Shown here one piece after another: positions 34,273 to 46,293 of a stretch of DNA of 64,000 bases (position 1 is its first letter; every line of letters starts with the position of its first letter). This stretch comes from Seriola aureovittata (taxonomy: Eukaryota; Chordata; Actinopteri; Carangiformes; Carangidae). A program made the translations under genes and the position numbers. The notes beneath the pieces are model-generated. The model saw only the letters and a program-made list of their open reading frames with translations. It did no database searches and was not told the origin of the DNA. The DNA is taken from assembly GCF_021018895.1 (NCBI RefSeq), contig NC_079364.1, forward strand, positions 5,107,401 to 5,171,400, written 5' to 3'.

Positions 34273-35010
34273 TACAGTCACATCAGAAAGTAAACCCCTT
34301 CACTTTTTGCATTGTATTTTTGCAAATTTATTAAAAATGCTGTGTCACTCCGAACTGTGGTCAGGTGTTTCCTGCTCACTTTAATTATCCTTGAGATGTG
34401 TCTAGAAACTGATTCACCTGTGGCAAATTGAATTGATTGCACATATTTTAAAACGGCACACACCTGCGTATATAAAGGTCCCTCAATTCACACAATATGT
34501 CAGGACAAAAACCAAACCTTGAAGTCTGAGGAACTCTCGGAAGAGCTCTGTGATAAAAGTGTGGTGAGGGCAAAGGTGTAAAAACCATTTCTGATGCTCC
34601 AGGTGTTCCCAGGAGCACAGTGGCCTCAATAATTGTGAAAAGGAAGAAGTCTGGAACCACCAGGACTGTTCCTAGGGTTGATCGTCAGAACGATTGAGTA
34701 ATCGGGCGAGAAAGGGCTTGATCAGGGAGGTAACCAAGCGCCCAACGGTCTAACAGAGACCATCTCAGCTGCTCTCCATCAATCAGACCTTTATGGTTGA
34801 GAGACTAGACAGAAGCTGCTTTGAGTAAAAGTCATTTGACAGCCAGCTGGAGTTTGTCCAACAGCATTTAAAGGACTCTAAGAGCATGAGGATAAAAATT
34901 CTCTGGTCTGATGAGAATAAAATTGAATCGTTTGGGCAGAACTCCCAAAAAAAAAATAAAATCACCAGGCTATCACCATCCCTACAATGAAGCAGTTTTT
35001 TAAGGAAAAA
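34273..35010 (+). mobile_element. Tc1-like transposon, 5' part, dead
   Basis: Left end 'tacagtcacatcagaaagta' is followed by the typical leader. Transposase codon remnants then appear: 'gaaccaccaggactgttcct', 'gatcagggaggtaaccaag', 'catcaatcagacctttatgg', 'ttctctggtctgatgagaa', 'caccatccctacaatgaag'. It carries stops and small indels, and the right part is missing. Confidence 0.85.
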
Positions 35011-35484
35011 TTCCAACCAATAACGACTTCTGTGTTTTCCTGATTTAGTCTGAGGAAATTTTGGATAAACTGATGGTTGACATGCAGTCATGGAAGTAAA
35101 GGGGGATCAGGGTGTCAGAAAATAACTGTGCTTCGAGAATTAAGTTACGCTAACAAATCCTAGGTTATAATGTCCATGAGTTACAGGATCAACAGTTATA
35201 TAGAGTTAGGTGTCATCTGCATAGCAATGAAATTAAATGAGTCGATGTAAATCAATGCTTACGGATGGGGATTGAAATGTTGGTTTCTGATGATCTGAGA
35301 CAGCAAATATTTGAATTTATAAAAAGTAAAATTTTCAACGGACTTGATATTCAAATGATTGTTTTGTTTTTGCGATTTTTTTTCATCACAGTTGTTCGGC
35401 TTCTCTGAAGATCCTCTGTCATAAACTCCCGTCAGCTGGACATACAAATACCTCCTCTGCCCCATCACACATCCTGTAGCCAGC

Positions 35485-38400
35485 ATGCCCATCATCAGCA
35501 ATGCCAACCACGACTTCAGCACCTACTCCATCAGCAGTGACGACAGCAGCCTCGACCGCTTTTTCACTGAGATCCCGGAGACTGAGACCGTCAAGGGTGT
35601 TTACTTCCAGCGAGCGCAGCTGCTTCGTGACCCCAAGGCCTCGTATGTGGTCGACCACACCCTGCAGGTTCTCATTAATGTCGGGGGCAACCGCTACACC
35701 TTCCCCTGGAGCACCTTGGAGCAGTTTCCCCAGAGTCGACTGGGACGCCTTCGTTTCTGCACCACCCCTGAGGAGATTGCGCGACTCTGCGATGACTACG
35801 ACGAGACGTGCCAGGAGTACTTCTTTGACCGAAACCCGACGGCCTTCAGAGTCATCCTCAACTTCCTGGCCGCAGGCAAACTGCGTCTCCTTCGGGAACT
35901 GTGTGCCGTGTCACTGCATGATGAGCTCGACTACTGGGGCGTGGACCCAGGTCATATGGAGCGTTGTTGCCGTCGCCGCATGATCACACGCGTAGAAGAG
36001 GTGGCGGAAAGAGAGCGTAAGGAAGAGGAGTGGAGGCAGAAGAGGGTGATGCTGAAGAAAACCCCCCCAGAGGCCGAGCAGGGCTATCGCCGGCTCTTCT
36101 GGATGCTGAGAGAAGTGGTGGAAAACCCTCACTCGGGACTGGCTGGGAAGATGTTCGCCTGCCTCTCTGTCATCATGGTGATGGTCACTGTCATCAGTCT
36201 GTGCATCAGCACCATGCCGGATCTCAGAGATGAAGAGACCAGGGTGAGTGTGAAGCCGATGAATCACTGAAAGCTACACTGTCCTCTTGAGAGATTCAGA
36301 GATGTTTTGTGGTGGATATTCTGGGGAAACACTGGACACAAACACGGAAATGAAAACACAGACACTGACTGAATGAAGATTAATGACAAAGATTATTATT
36401 GATCAATAAGGGGACAAGACTCAAAGTTGGCAAGTATAATCATTTCCTGTCCCACCAACACAGAGTCACTAATCCTCTTATAGAACAAGTACAAGAACAA
36501 GGGACAAAGATGTGAAGACAGATTTGTGGAGATACATATCAGCTATTATTACAACAATAGCAAAAAACCACGAGACATAAGGAAGACCATTTAATCTTCT
36601 CTTACTTTCACAGTTTCACATTTGCAGCCTTTTCTGAATGTGAAAGTTTGGATGTGGTGCAAAGTGCAAGTACTGTACTCAAGTACAATTTTTTAGGCAC
36701 TTGTACTTTACATATTTCAAATTCATGGTACTTTATATTTTGACTCCACTATATTTATCTTACATCTATAGTTAGTTTGATTTTAAATCAACAAGCCACA
36801 AAAAAAGGAGTAAAATGAGTACTCTTACTTTGAATTATTTAAGTATATTTTGCTGTACAATTTAAAGTGCAAGACTTTTACTTGTAACAGAATAATTTTA
36901 AATTGATTACCGCCCAACTCTGCAGGCCCAGTCAGCTCTACAGAGTGTATTAATTTTCATGGTCATCAACCCACACCTTTTCTGTCTTTATTCACTTTAA
37001 TCACTATCTACTGAAGAAGCTGTTGAACACAGCGGGGCTGGTGAGGAAATTGGAGCTGTTAGCAGCTAAAGAGACGGATATTTTCCTCAGGAGTCGGTGT
37101 AGTCCTAAAGCTAGAAAGCTTTGGCATCTCCAGTGGTAGTACCAAACAAGACGCTGCAGCAGACACAAAACTTACATCATCCAAATAGTTTGAAAGATGC
37201 TTTTATCACATAAAAACTAAATAGAAATATAGGAGCTTTAAGTTTTGTATCAAACAAATGGTAAAACAAGATGAGGACATTCAAAAACCATCAAGCACAC
37301 ATAAAAACCATTGAAATGTGACAATTTTCCCCCCTAATGTTTGCATTAACTTCGTATTAAAAGTGATAATAATAATTGCATGTAGCCACAGTCATGTAGC
37401 TGTAAATAATGATAGATAGAAAGAACAAGAACATAAATATTAGTAAAATAAAATTAATACAAGACAGGTGAATAAAAATGGTTAATATTAATTAAAATAA
37501 TTATACTGATGCAAAAACAGTAATCACAGTCCAAAGACAATTGGACAAAAGATAAATAAAGTTAAAGCTAAAGTCCGGGTTGTTTGTTAAGCTGAAGTAT
37601 GGGGTCAACAGAGGCAGTCAGGCTGTAGAGCTGAATGTGTAACTGTTATTTAACAGCCTGAACAGGGCTGATGTGATTATGTTCCTGTGGCGGAAATGAT
37701 GGATAGATTCCTCCCTGACGTAATGCATCAAACGCTCTAATCAGGACAAAGAAAAAAAATTAAAACGTGTTCACTTCTGAAGCTGAAACGGACAAAAACA
37801 AGTTATTTTTAGTGTGTTTCAGAATTGATGAGAAAGAAAGACATCTGAAGTTGTGTTTCTAAACTTGGCTCAGAGTCAAAAAGCAAAGCCAAGATTCCTT
37901 TTAATCTCTGGAAACCAGTGTTGTTTTCAGTTTTGTGTCTGGCACACATCTAAAGTTGAATGTTGGCCACCTGGTTTAACTTGCTTTTATTCATTTTGAC
38001 AGGTGAATAAATCTGGATAAAAGCTGAATGTGACTGCCGGCCTGTCGAATAATGAAAACAAATGTAAAAAGGGGCTAAGATTGGTAGTAATTTAAGAAAC
38101 AATGGGCTATTAGAGGAAAGCAGCTTCTCATTTTTGCCTTGGACTGTTGATTTTACAGAAATAACAACTGTCATTGACAGATCATCATTAGCTGTTGGTT
38201 GTGAGCTAATTACCATTTATTCCTTGGGTTAGTTGAAATGTCCTCAACTGACCTTAAGTCGTTATTGCAACTGGGAAGTGAAAGCTCTGGTATATCTGAC
38301 ATGGTGCTTAGAAATACAGAAGTGTTTTGTGGTTAGTCTGTTGTCTGCTGATATTTAATAGATATAGAGCTATACTGAACAAACAGTAATTTAAACCCTT

Positions 38401-41400
38401 ATATATTAAAACACAGAGTTCTTTAGCAATCAGTTGTCTTGCTCGATAATTCGATGTTCACATTTATCTTTCTGTTTTGTTTTGTTTGTGTTCATTGATT
38501 AAGATTAATGGGTGAGAAGTGGTAGCGCAGTTGTCCGATAAAGGGAACGCTTGCTTGTGGGTAAATATGTGAATCTCACCTTTACCTTCCCTTCCACGAG
38601 AATGGGGCATTAGCTCACAAACATCTTGGGCTTGTGGGAAATGATGTTCGTTAAAGGTCAAGGTTATTTTTATTGTCTGCCAAAGGAGAAAACTTTAATT
38701 GAGTTGAAGGGAACTGCTGCATGAAAACCAAACAAAAGCTGGGACAAAATAATGCTGTTAAATAAATAAAAAATAAAAAAACAACAATATTAGATCATTT
38801 TTAAAAACTGTCCTTATGAAGCAAGCCACACAACATACTGTTGAGAAGAGCTCTGTCCCAAGGATTTTTAGTAATCAGTATAGTTACTCATGTCAGCTTA
38901 TGCTAATGTTTGCTGCATCACAGAGCAGCAAACATTAGCATAAGCTCTGATTAGCACTTTGTAGCATCTAGGATTTGGTGTTACACCTCATGTATTGTGT
39001 GGATCCTGAGGGATTAGTAACCAAACCAAAATAACCAAACAAAATTTGTTTTGCTAATGTTAAGCTAACGTTAAATGCTAGGTTACTGCAGCTGCTAGTT
39101 AGCTAGCCATGTTGAAGTTTGCAGTTTTGGTTTGAACAAACAAACTGTTAAGTCTATTTTTCTTTTTTTTTTAAATCTCTGTTTATCTTTTTAAATTCAC
39201 ATACAAAGTAAGTAGATTTAGTAAACAAAATAAAATATAAATACAGCAGGTGAACAAGTACAATATCTTTTACAATATAAAAATGAATAAACAATTTTAA
39301 AAAAGGCAAAAAAAAAAGTAGACTGAAAAATAAATAAATAGATAATAAATCGAATAATATAAATATACGGAATCAAGTTCAGTCGGTATCGGATTCAGAA
39401 AGCTATTTTATGTCAAGATGTGGTTGTCATGAGATGTTTGGAAGAAGTTGGATTTTACAACACAACGTAAAACCAACAAAATATCACCGTTGACTGTCGT
39501 CACTATTGTACAACAAATTGACGTTGGAGTTAAACGTTATCCTGACATCAACCGTCGTAACGTACGTCCAGCCAAATATCAACATGCTAATGCAGAGCTA
39601 CGATTAATCTCTGTTTGGGGAACAGGTGTAGTGATCGGTCCATTTCAAAGTGAAAGTTTATATCCCTTCAAAATGGAAGAACCATATAAAGCCCCAGCAA
39701 GTCATCTACAGTATTGTATTATACAGCTGAGTAAATGAACGTCCTTGTTTTGTTCGCCCTCTGCCAGTTTCTCTTCAGCTGCCTGGATGTTGACTGGCTG
39801 TAACATCGCTGTGTATGGAAGACAATTACAGACAGTAAATTGTTGAATAAGCTGTGAACGTGTAACGGCGAGCAGAAAGTTCAGATCAAGTTCTCCCACA
39901 TTTCTTGAATATTACTTCCTTCACAAATAATTCATTTATTTACAGGAGTTTCATTTCCTCTGGTAACACAGTGTTCAGACCAACACACATTAAAAGTATT
40001 GATTTTAACGCCTAATAAAACCTGCCCTCCAGCCTTTTCTTGTCAGTAAACATAAAGGCGCTCATTATGTGCACTTAGAGAAGCCTGCGTTTCACAGGGC
40101 TGTAATTTTAGCTTTTTCTTTTGGTCACTAGAAGACGTATTTGTGACTGCTGGTTATTATCATCAGTCCGCTTTCAAAGCCACACTGAAATGGAAAATTG
40201 ATTTTTTTCACTTTAATGACTTCTTCTCAGCAAACACTTTTTTTTTTTTAAATTCAGTGGCAACGAAATGATTTAAACCAAAATCAATTTAAATGCTGCT
40301 GAATGTTGAATTTATTTTTAAAGTTAAATATAGCGTGACGCTGAAAGTGGCTTTTTTTCAGACACACAAAAGAAAAAAAGGTGGTTGGAACATTGATTTG
40401 TTGTGAAAATGGAGACTGCAGTGATTTTAGGAAAACCAACATCTGGTAGCCTCAGAGACACAACTGTGATGCATTACAATGAAAATAAAAAAAAAAGAAA
40501 TATTCAATCTTAAAGGAGTGATTTAGTATTGTACTACAATAAAGGGCCGGGGCTTTCAAGAGACAGAAATGCCTTCATCTTTCAAACTCCATGTTCCCTA
40601 TACTTTTCATTTCATGTCCTTTATCTCACACAAACCAGAATGAAATACAAGCAAAAGCATACAAACATGATAATAACAATGGATCAACATGGGAGCTTCA
40701 GAAGCTTGTGAACAGTCTCTGTATGTACAAATACAAATATAGCCACAAAATACCTAAATCCTAGCGTAGCAGTTTTTAGCCGCTCAGTATGGTCAAGTTT
40801 AAAAAATATTTTAGTAGCAACTGGTGCTTTAAATTCTTTTTAAAAAGAGACACAGATAGTGAGATTTTTAGTGTTATCGAACTCATTTCACACCTGCGGA
40901 CACTCGTGCATTTAAGCTTACGTTTCTTACCCTTTATAAGATGCTTTTTTTCCCCGGTCTTGTGCGAATGTGAAGGAAGGTAAATTGGAAAAAGGTCAAA
41001 GAATCTGCCATTTAGCTCAAGTTCAACATTATACATAACACGATGTTACATTTCCCCTTTGGATCACAGACCTGTCCAAACGCTCCAACGGCCTGTGACC
41101 CTTTAAAGTGTCCGTCATCTCCGTGTTTCTGTGTCTGCAGGGCGAGTGCTCCCAGAAGTGCCACAGCATGTTTGTGGTGGAGTCCATCTGCGTCGCCTGG
41201 TTCACGCTGGAGTTTTTGCTGCGATTTGTCAACGCTCAGAGCAAGCTGGCCTTCGCTCGCGGCCCCCTCAACATCATCGACGCCATCGCCATCCTGCCGT
41301 ACTACGTGTCCCTGGTCGTCGACGTCAGAGACGATACAAAGGAGGAAGTCATCATGGGTGCCGGCAGAGGCTATCTGGATAAACTGAGTCTGATCCTGCG

Positions 41401-41983
41401 CCTGCTACGGGCTCTGCGCATCCTGTACGTGATGCGTCTGGCTCGCCACTCTCTGGGCCTGCAGACGCTGGGACTGACCATGCAGCGCAGCATGAGGGAG
41501 TTCGGCCTGCTGCTGTTGTTCGTCTGCGTGGCCGTGACCCTCTTCTCACCTCTGGTCCATTTGGCGGAGAGCGAACTGGCGCCGTTTGCCGCCACACACC
41601 CCCACCACAGCTTCAGCAGCATCCCAGCTTCTTACTGGTGGGCCATCATCTCTATGACCACGGTGGGCTATGGCGACATGGTGCCGCGCAGCATCCCCGG
41701 ACAGATAGTGGCACTGACCAGCATCCTGAGTGGCATCCTCATCATGGCGTTTCCCGCCACCTCCATCTTCCACACCTTCTCCCGCTCCTACCAAGAGCTT
41801 AAACAGGAGTACGAGCGGCTGTGGAAGGAGGAGAGAGGCGAGGAAATAGCCGCTGAGTCGGAGGAGAGTTGGTCCAAGGTCAATTTGGCACCAGATGAGC
41901 TCACGTCTATGTCCAAGGAAGAGAATGAGGCGCTGATGTCAAGCAAGAGTCATCAATCCACACTTCCATCTACAGCTTTCTGA
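35485..41983 (+). CDS. kcng4: Voltage-gated K+ channel modifier subunit Kv6.4-like (KCNG4), complete
   Basis: Electrically silent alpha subunit expected to co-assemble with Kv2 channels in the plasma membrane and change their gating. Exons 35485-36243 and 41141-41983 (phase 0, donor AGG|GTGAGT, acceptor CTGCAG) give 533 aa. The T1 tetramerisation domain is at about 62-165 (LINVGGNRY, CDDYDE, EYFFDRNP, YWGVDPGHMERCC). S1 is near 221-243, S2 264-284, S3 295-313, S4 337-355 (RLLRALRILYVMRLARH), S5 373-393, the selectivity filter TTVGYGD 426-432 and S6 about 441-465. S6 has PATS at 458-461 where conducting Kv channels have PxP. The CX20CC of the T1 zinc motif is present, but its usual His is Arg134. 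The motifs STMPDLR, GECS and SIPASYWWAIISMTTVGYGD favour KCNG4 over KCNG1-3; which teleost a/b paralogue is unclear. Confidence 0.93.
36655..36910 (+). repeat. tacttaagta-family repeat in kcng4 intron
   Basis: 'caagtactgtactcaagtac' to 'aagacttttacttgtaacag', with the family's typical block order. Confidence 0.7.
37000..38890 (+). other. kcng4 intron, left part
   Basis: Non-coding. About 37030-37110 resembles a dispersed repeat also seen near 46520 and 54420 ('ttagcagctaaagagacgg', 'tcctcaggagtcggtg'). No other feature recognised. Confidence 0.4.
38895..38946. repeat. Perfect 22-bp inverted repeat with 8-nt loop
   Basis: Left arm 38895-38916 (starting agcttatgctaat), loop atcacaga, right arm 38925-38946, exactly complementary. 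It can form a perfect hairpin in DNA or RNA. It lies in the kcng4 intron; no known family recognised. Confidence 0.9.
39430..39610 (+). repeat. Probable dispersed repeat (caacgtaaaacc type)
   Basis: 'caacacaacgtaaaaccaac', 'gttgactgtcgtc', 'gacgttggagttaaacgtta', 'catcaaccgtcgtaacgt': internally repetitive ACGT-rich words of a type seen in dispersed fish repeats. The ORF through it is not taken as a gene. Confidence 0.4.
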
Positions 41984-42791
41984 AGGAGCGGGCAGCGAGC
42001 AGACACATTTATTCAGAAATATGTTAAAAATGGTGACACTCGACGGCGTACTCTCTCCGTATAAGTACTTTTAGACTCCGAAGGACTGTTATATTTTGAA
42101 CTGTGTATCTCACTTAAAGTTTTATGTCTCTCCGTGTTCTGGATTCATCTACTTATCAGATTGTATCAAGCCTTTCTTCATATCTGCCAATACCTTGTAC
42201 GCAGCACTATGTACTAAACCGTTAACTCCAGCTGATCTGAAAGTTGAATTCTCCTCACTTTTTGTGTAAGGAGATGTAAACTACAGTCTCGCTGCTTGTG
42301 GAGAAGCTGCTGCTGAGGCTTTTTCAACATGTTCACGTATCGTTAGCTGTCAACCGTTGTGATTTAAGGCGTCTTCCCTTTACGGCAGTCAACATTTGGA
42401 GAAGCTTGTTAGCCTACCTTGCTAACGTTAGTGCTGATTCCCATCAGACCTTAGTTTTTGTGCGACACCTGTTGGGTTGTGGCAGCTCCTGCGATATAGG
42501 AAAATAGTGGTTCTAGCTGCTGTTAGCCGTCTCTCATTTGTAGATCCAGTTTGGTTGTACGGGAGTTTATTGATGACAAACAATTTGAGAGAGCACAATG
42601 ATAATTTGAGCGCTGCTCAGTCTGCAAGTCGACTTTTGAGAGAGGGTTTCTCATGCTTGTGCTCATTTTTCAGAGAGCTTGATCGCACCCTCTGAAATCT
42701 AATGAGCCTGTTATGGACCTGTTTCAATAACTGTGACCTGATTTTGACTCCACGGGGGATTTAAAGAAAACTGGTGTTCAAATAATAATTG

Positions 42792-42822
<31 letters not shown>

Positions 42823-45200
42823 GAAATTATTATGGCCTGTGGCTTCATTCAGAAAGGAAACAGAATAGGTGTGACACAAACCTGACAGACGGACTAAATT
42901 AGGGGATTTACAATTTAATAATTGAAATTGCAGGCTAAACATTAAGACATGCAGGCAAAAAAATATGTAAATAGTCTAAGCAGTGATATCCATGCATCAT
43001 CTTTTCCCTGTGCGGACACTGAAGAAGCCACGACCCTGGCGTCCAGATGTGGGATGTGGCGACCTCTTTGACGGCCCAGAGGTCAAAACAGCTGGAGAAA
43101 ACCGAGCGAGCAGGTGGAATCTGATTCTGCTCAGACAAATCCAAAGTCAAAAGTCGACTTCTAGACTGAAGAGCACATTTTTTTGTGCTCTCTAAAATCT
43201 TTTCCATAAATCACAGCAAATAGTCAGACGGTTAAAACTGCCAGCAACAGTTATAGTCCCGTGACCTCAGCGCTTCGCACGATGAAACACAACAACACAA
43301 CGAGTGCTCAAATCACAGCGAAACAACAGGTGCAGTAACAACGTTGGATCCCCAGCCCCCGTTTTTGCTGTTGTAAGTGGAATAATAAATCATTTTCAGC
43401 ACCCGCCATCACGGATGTTGCACCAGTCAAATTACAGTAGTCAGTCATTGTCAGTAACAAGAACTCATGCAGTGATGTCACCGCAGATAGAGAAATAAAA
43501 ATCAAATCTCTTCTTTTACCAAAAAAAAAGCACGCAAGTGAGATCACACACCGAGGAGTCATATATTGATTTCTTCACAGCACAAGTCAGTTTCATGTCT
43601 CTGCAAGTCCATTTGTCAGTGGAAAGCGACGACCCTGCGTCCTACAAATTATGTTCATGTGCAACTAATGTGCAGCAGCAAATAGGTTTTTGTAGGAAAT
43701 GTAACAGCAGCTGGATTACTGAGAGACAGGGTTAGTCTGGAAGGTAAGAAAGTAATTTGTGTCTGAAACCACTCCCTCGTTCGCTCATTGATTTCTGCCT
43801 GTATAACAGAAGCTCAGCAGTTTGGAGATTTGGATTTTTGGACACATACTCATATTTCTGAGGGCACTTTATATCGTATAGAAATTTACACAGAATTCGG
43901 ACACTATAATAAAATGGCGGAGGGGAAATGAGGAGCATTATGTAACAGACAGTGGGTGATTTCAGACACAGCATTACAGTATGAACATCAGCAGTGTTTC
44001 CGGATGAATCTCTTCCTCCACTCAGACGTCTCAGTGCTCTGTCTCCCTGTCTGTTGACCCCACAGGCGTTTTCAAAATAAAATTATCTCTTTTACTCTTT
44101 TGCTTTTGTTTTTCTAACCACCTGAGAGGATGAATGTTGTGTTGTGCTCAGTGGTGGGAGTAACCGAGTACATTTACTGAACTACAGGAATGATTGTACT
44201 TTTCCCTCCAGTACATTTATGTGACAGCTGTAGTCACTAATTACTTTTCCGATTATGTGTTTTACATGAAAAAAAACAAATCAAAAGCAGCGTCTAACCT
44301 TCATTGGAGAAAAATTATTATGTACATTTATTTAAGTAGGATTTTGAATGCAGAACGTCTAATGCAGTATTTTTGCCTTGGTGTATTGGTACTTTTACTT
44401 AAATGAAGGATCTGAATACGTCTCCCACAAGGAAATATATCAAATTATATTCCACACACAAATTACATAATTTAACAGTCACTATAAAATGCACCTTATA
44501 TTCTGGAGCATATATAGAAAAATAGTAAAGAAGTAGAATGTGGAGACTGGTTGTAAATGTACCGACTGATTCAGGAACTTTAATGCAGATTTATTTCACC
44601 GTTTGTGTCTTTTGATCTGAAACCATCTAAATTCTCCTCTCGTCGACATCTGCCGTTATCGACTGTGTTTCAAGACCCAGATGGAGTGTTTTGAAAAGCC
44701 TCTTTCTGTCTCTTCATAGCTTATTCAGACAGTGTTGCTGGCATGATTCACTCAAACTACAAACAGTGGAAACACTGAAAAGTCCAACAATCACTTCTTG
44801 TTCGTCCTCTACATCCCTTTCTTCAACCCACACTGCCTGCTGTCCTGACGGAGGAGACTCCAACACAAGCCGCTCAGCTGTAGAAAGGAAACGTGTGATT
44901 GACATGTGACAATCATGACCTCAGCAAAGGTCTAAAATGATTTGACCATTATTAATACAACCAGCTGATGTTGACTGATTAGAGAACAACATCTTCATCT
45001 GCTCTAAATTTAACAAGATGTCACAAAATTATACTTGAAACATTGAATCTGAACGTGTCACTAACAACACATTTGTTTTCTTGCAGTACAATATCCACTT
45101 ATTTACTTATTGACGACAGCATTATTCAATGTTTTATGGTAAACATATTTTCTATAGGACACAGGGTTGAACTTCGAGGGGGAAATCGAGGTATCACTGC
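41984..45200 (+). other. kcng4 3' UTR and spacer
   Basis: No gene recognised. Contains a (TAATGA)n run at 42792-42823 and a tacttaagta-family repeat at 44150-44425 ('agtggtgggagtaaccgagt' to 'aaatgaaggatctgaatac'). The kcng4 poly(A) site was not fixed. Confidence 0.5.
44150..44425 (+). repeat. tacttaagta-family repeat, near full length
   Basis: Starts with a typical 'agtggtgggagtaac' end and finishes with 'gtacttttacttaaatgaag' and 'gatctgaatacgtctcccac', both recognisable family ends. Confidence 0.7.
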
Positions 45201-45620
45201 ATATGGGGTCTTCACAGCAGGGTGGAGCCACGGCCTTTAAACGAGCCGTCAGGACTTCTGGAGCTTTGTGATGTCACAACAAAGTTCTCTCTCAATGCCT
45301 CAAGCCCCGCCCACCTGGACCCACCACCCAACCATGCGTGGTTTGGTTTCTCTGAATGTTTACCTGAAATCTGCTGTATTTCTAGTGAAATTCTAGTCAA
45401 CCAATCAGAAGAGAGGAGGCTCTGAGCCTCCTCTCTTCTGATTGGCTCACTGACCTTTTGCTACAAGAGCTTCAGAGAAAAGCCTGAGAGAGGAGATGTA
45501 AAACTACACTGAGATGGTTTTTGGTTCTTGAACCACAAATATTTCTTCTCATGGATCAACACTTCAAATAAAACAGGAAAAGTATAAAATATGGACCTTT
45601 AGAACAGAACAGCTAGTACA
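45165..45620. repeat. Dispersed repeat with a palindromic core, copy 1
   Basis: Contains 'caagccccgcccacctggac', 'tgtttacctgaaatctgct', then a 45-bp palindrome at 45401-45445 (arms of 22 bp, single central t, starting ccaatcagaagag), and 'atgtaaaactacactgagat' and 'caacacttcaaataaaacag'. A second copy is at 48630-48950. Confidence 0.7.
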
Positions 45621-45907
45621 TTTCATTCATTCCTTCATTCAACATTAATATAATTATTAATAATTTGGATAAAAAACAAAACACAGAATCTGTAGTGGTG
45701 ATTTCCCTTTTGAACTATACACTGTACGTTCAGTTGTGGTATAAATATTAAACATCCTTCTCCCTGAGTGAACACAGCTGAAGGTCACTCACTGTCTCCA
45801 TCAGCACTCGACAAGGAGTTTGGCTCCTGACTCATGGCCTCCAGAATAAACAGCAGGATAAATAAATAAATAAATAAAAAAACAGAACAAGTATTAAGAC
45901 TAAAGCT

Positions 45908-45913
45908 TTTATT
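45908..45913 (-). terminator. Poly(A) signal of CC-chemokine gene 1
   Basis: AATAAA on the minus strand (CTGAATAAAAGC), about 385 bases after the stop. The same context recurs at 49308-49313 (orphan copy) and 53972-53977 (gene 2). Confidence 0.65.
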
Positions 45914-46293
45914 CAGAAAGGTGCAGTACCTCATGGAGGAATATTAAACGTACTGTACATTTAAAACACCCTTTAATCAGAACCAATAAATTAGAACACA
46001 ACTGTCTCACATACATACTGTACATGCATGAGTGTTTAAATATGACTTCCTATGAATACAGTAATGAACAGTGGTGCTACTTCTCATTTTCTAATCTTAT
46101 AATATTATAAAAAGCATTTTCAAGCTGCATTTGAACAGAAAGTCACAATGTCATTTACAGGCAGCAACTTTTCTGTGTAATCATCATTAAGTTGAATAAC
46201 AGACATGAACATTATATTAATAAAGGGACTTGAATAACATCTAATAGTTATTTCTACATAAAGCAACAGCTTTCTCACATAGTTTCTACTCCT

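Noticed and set aside
39448..39738. 96-residue ORF in the kcng4 intron
   Set aside because: Coincides with a dispersed-repeat-like ACGT-rich stretch.
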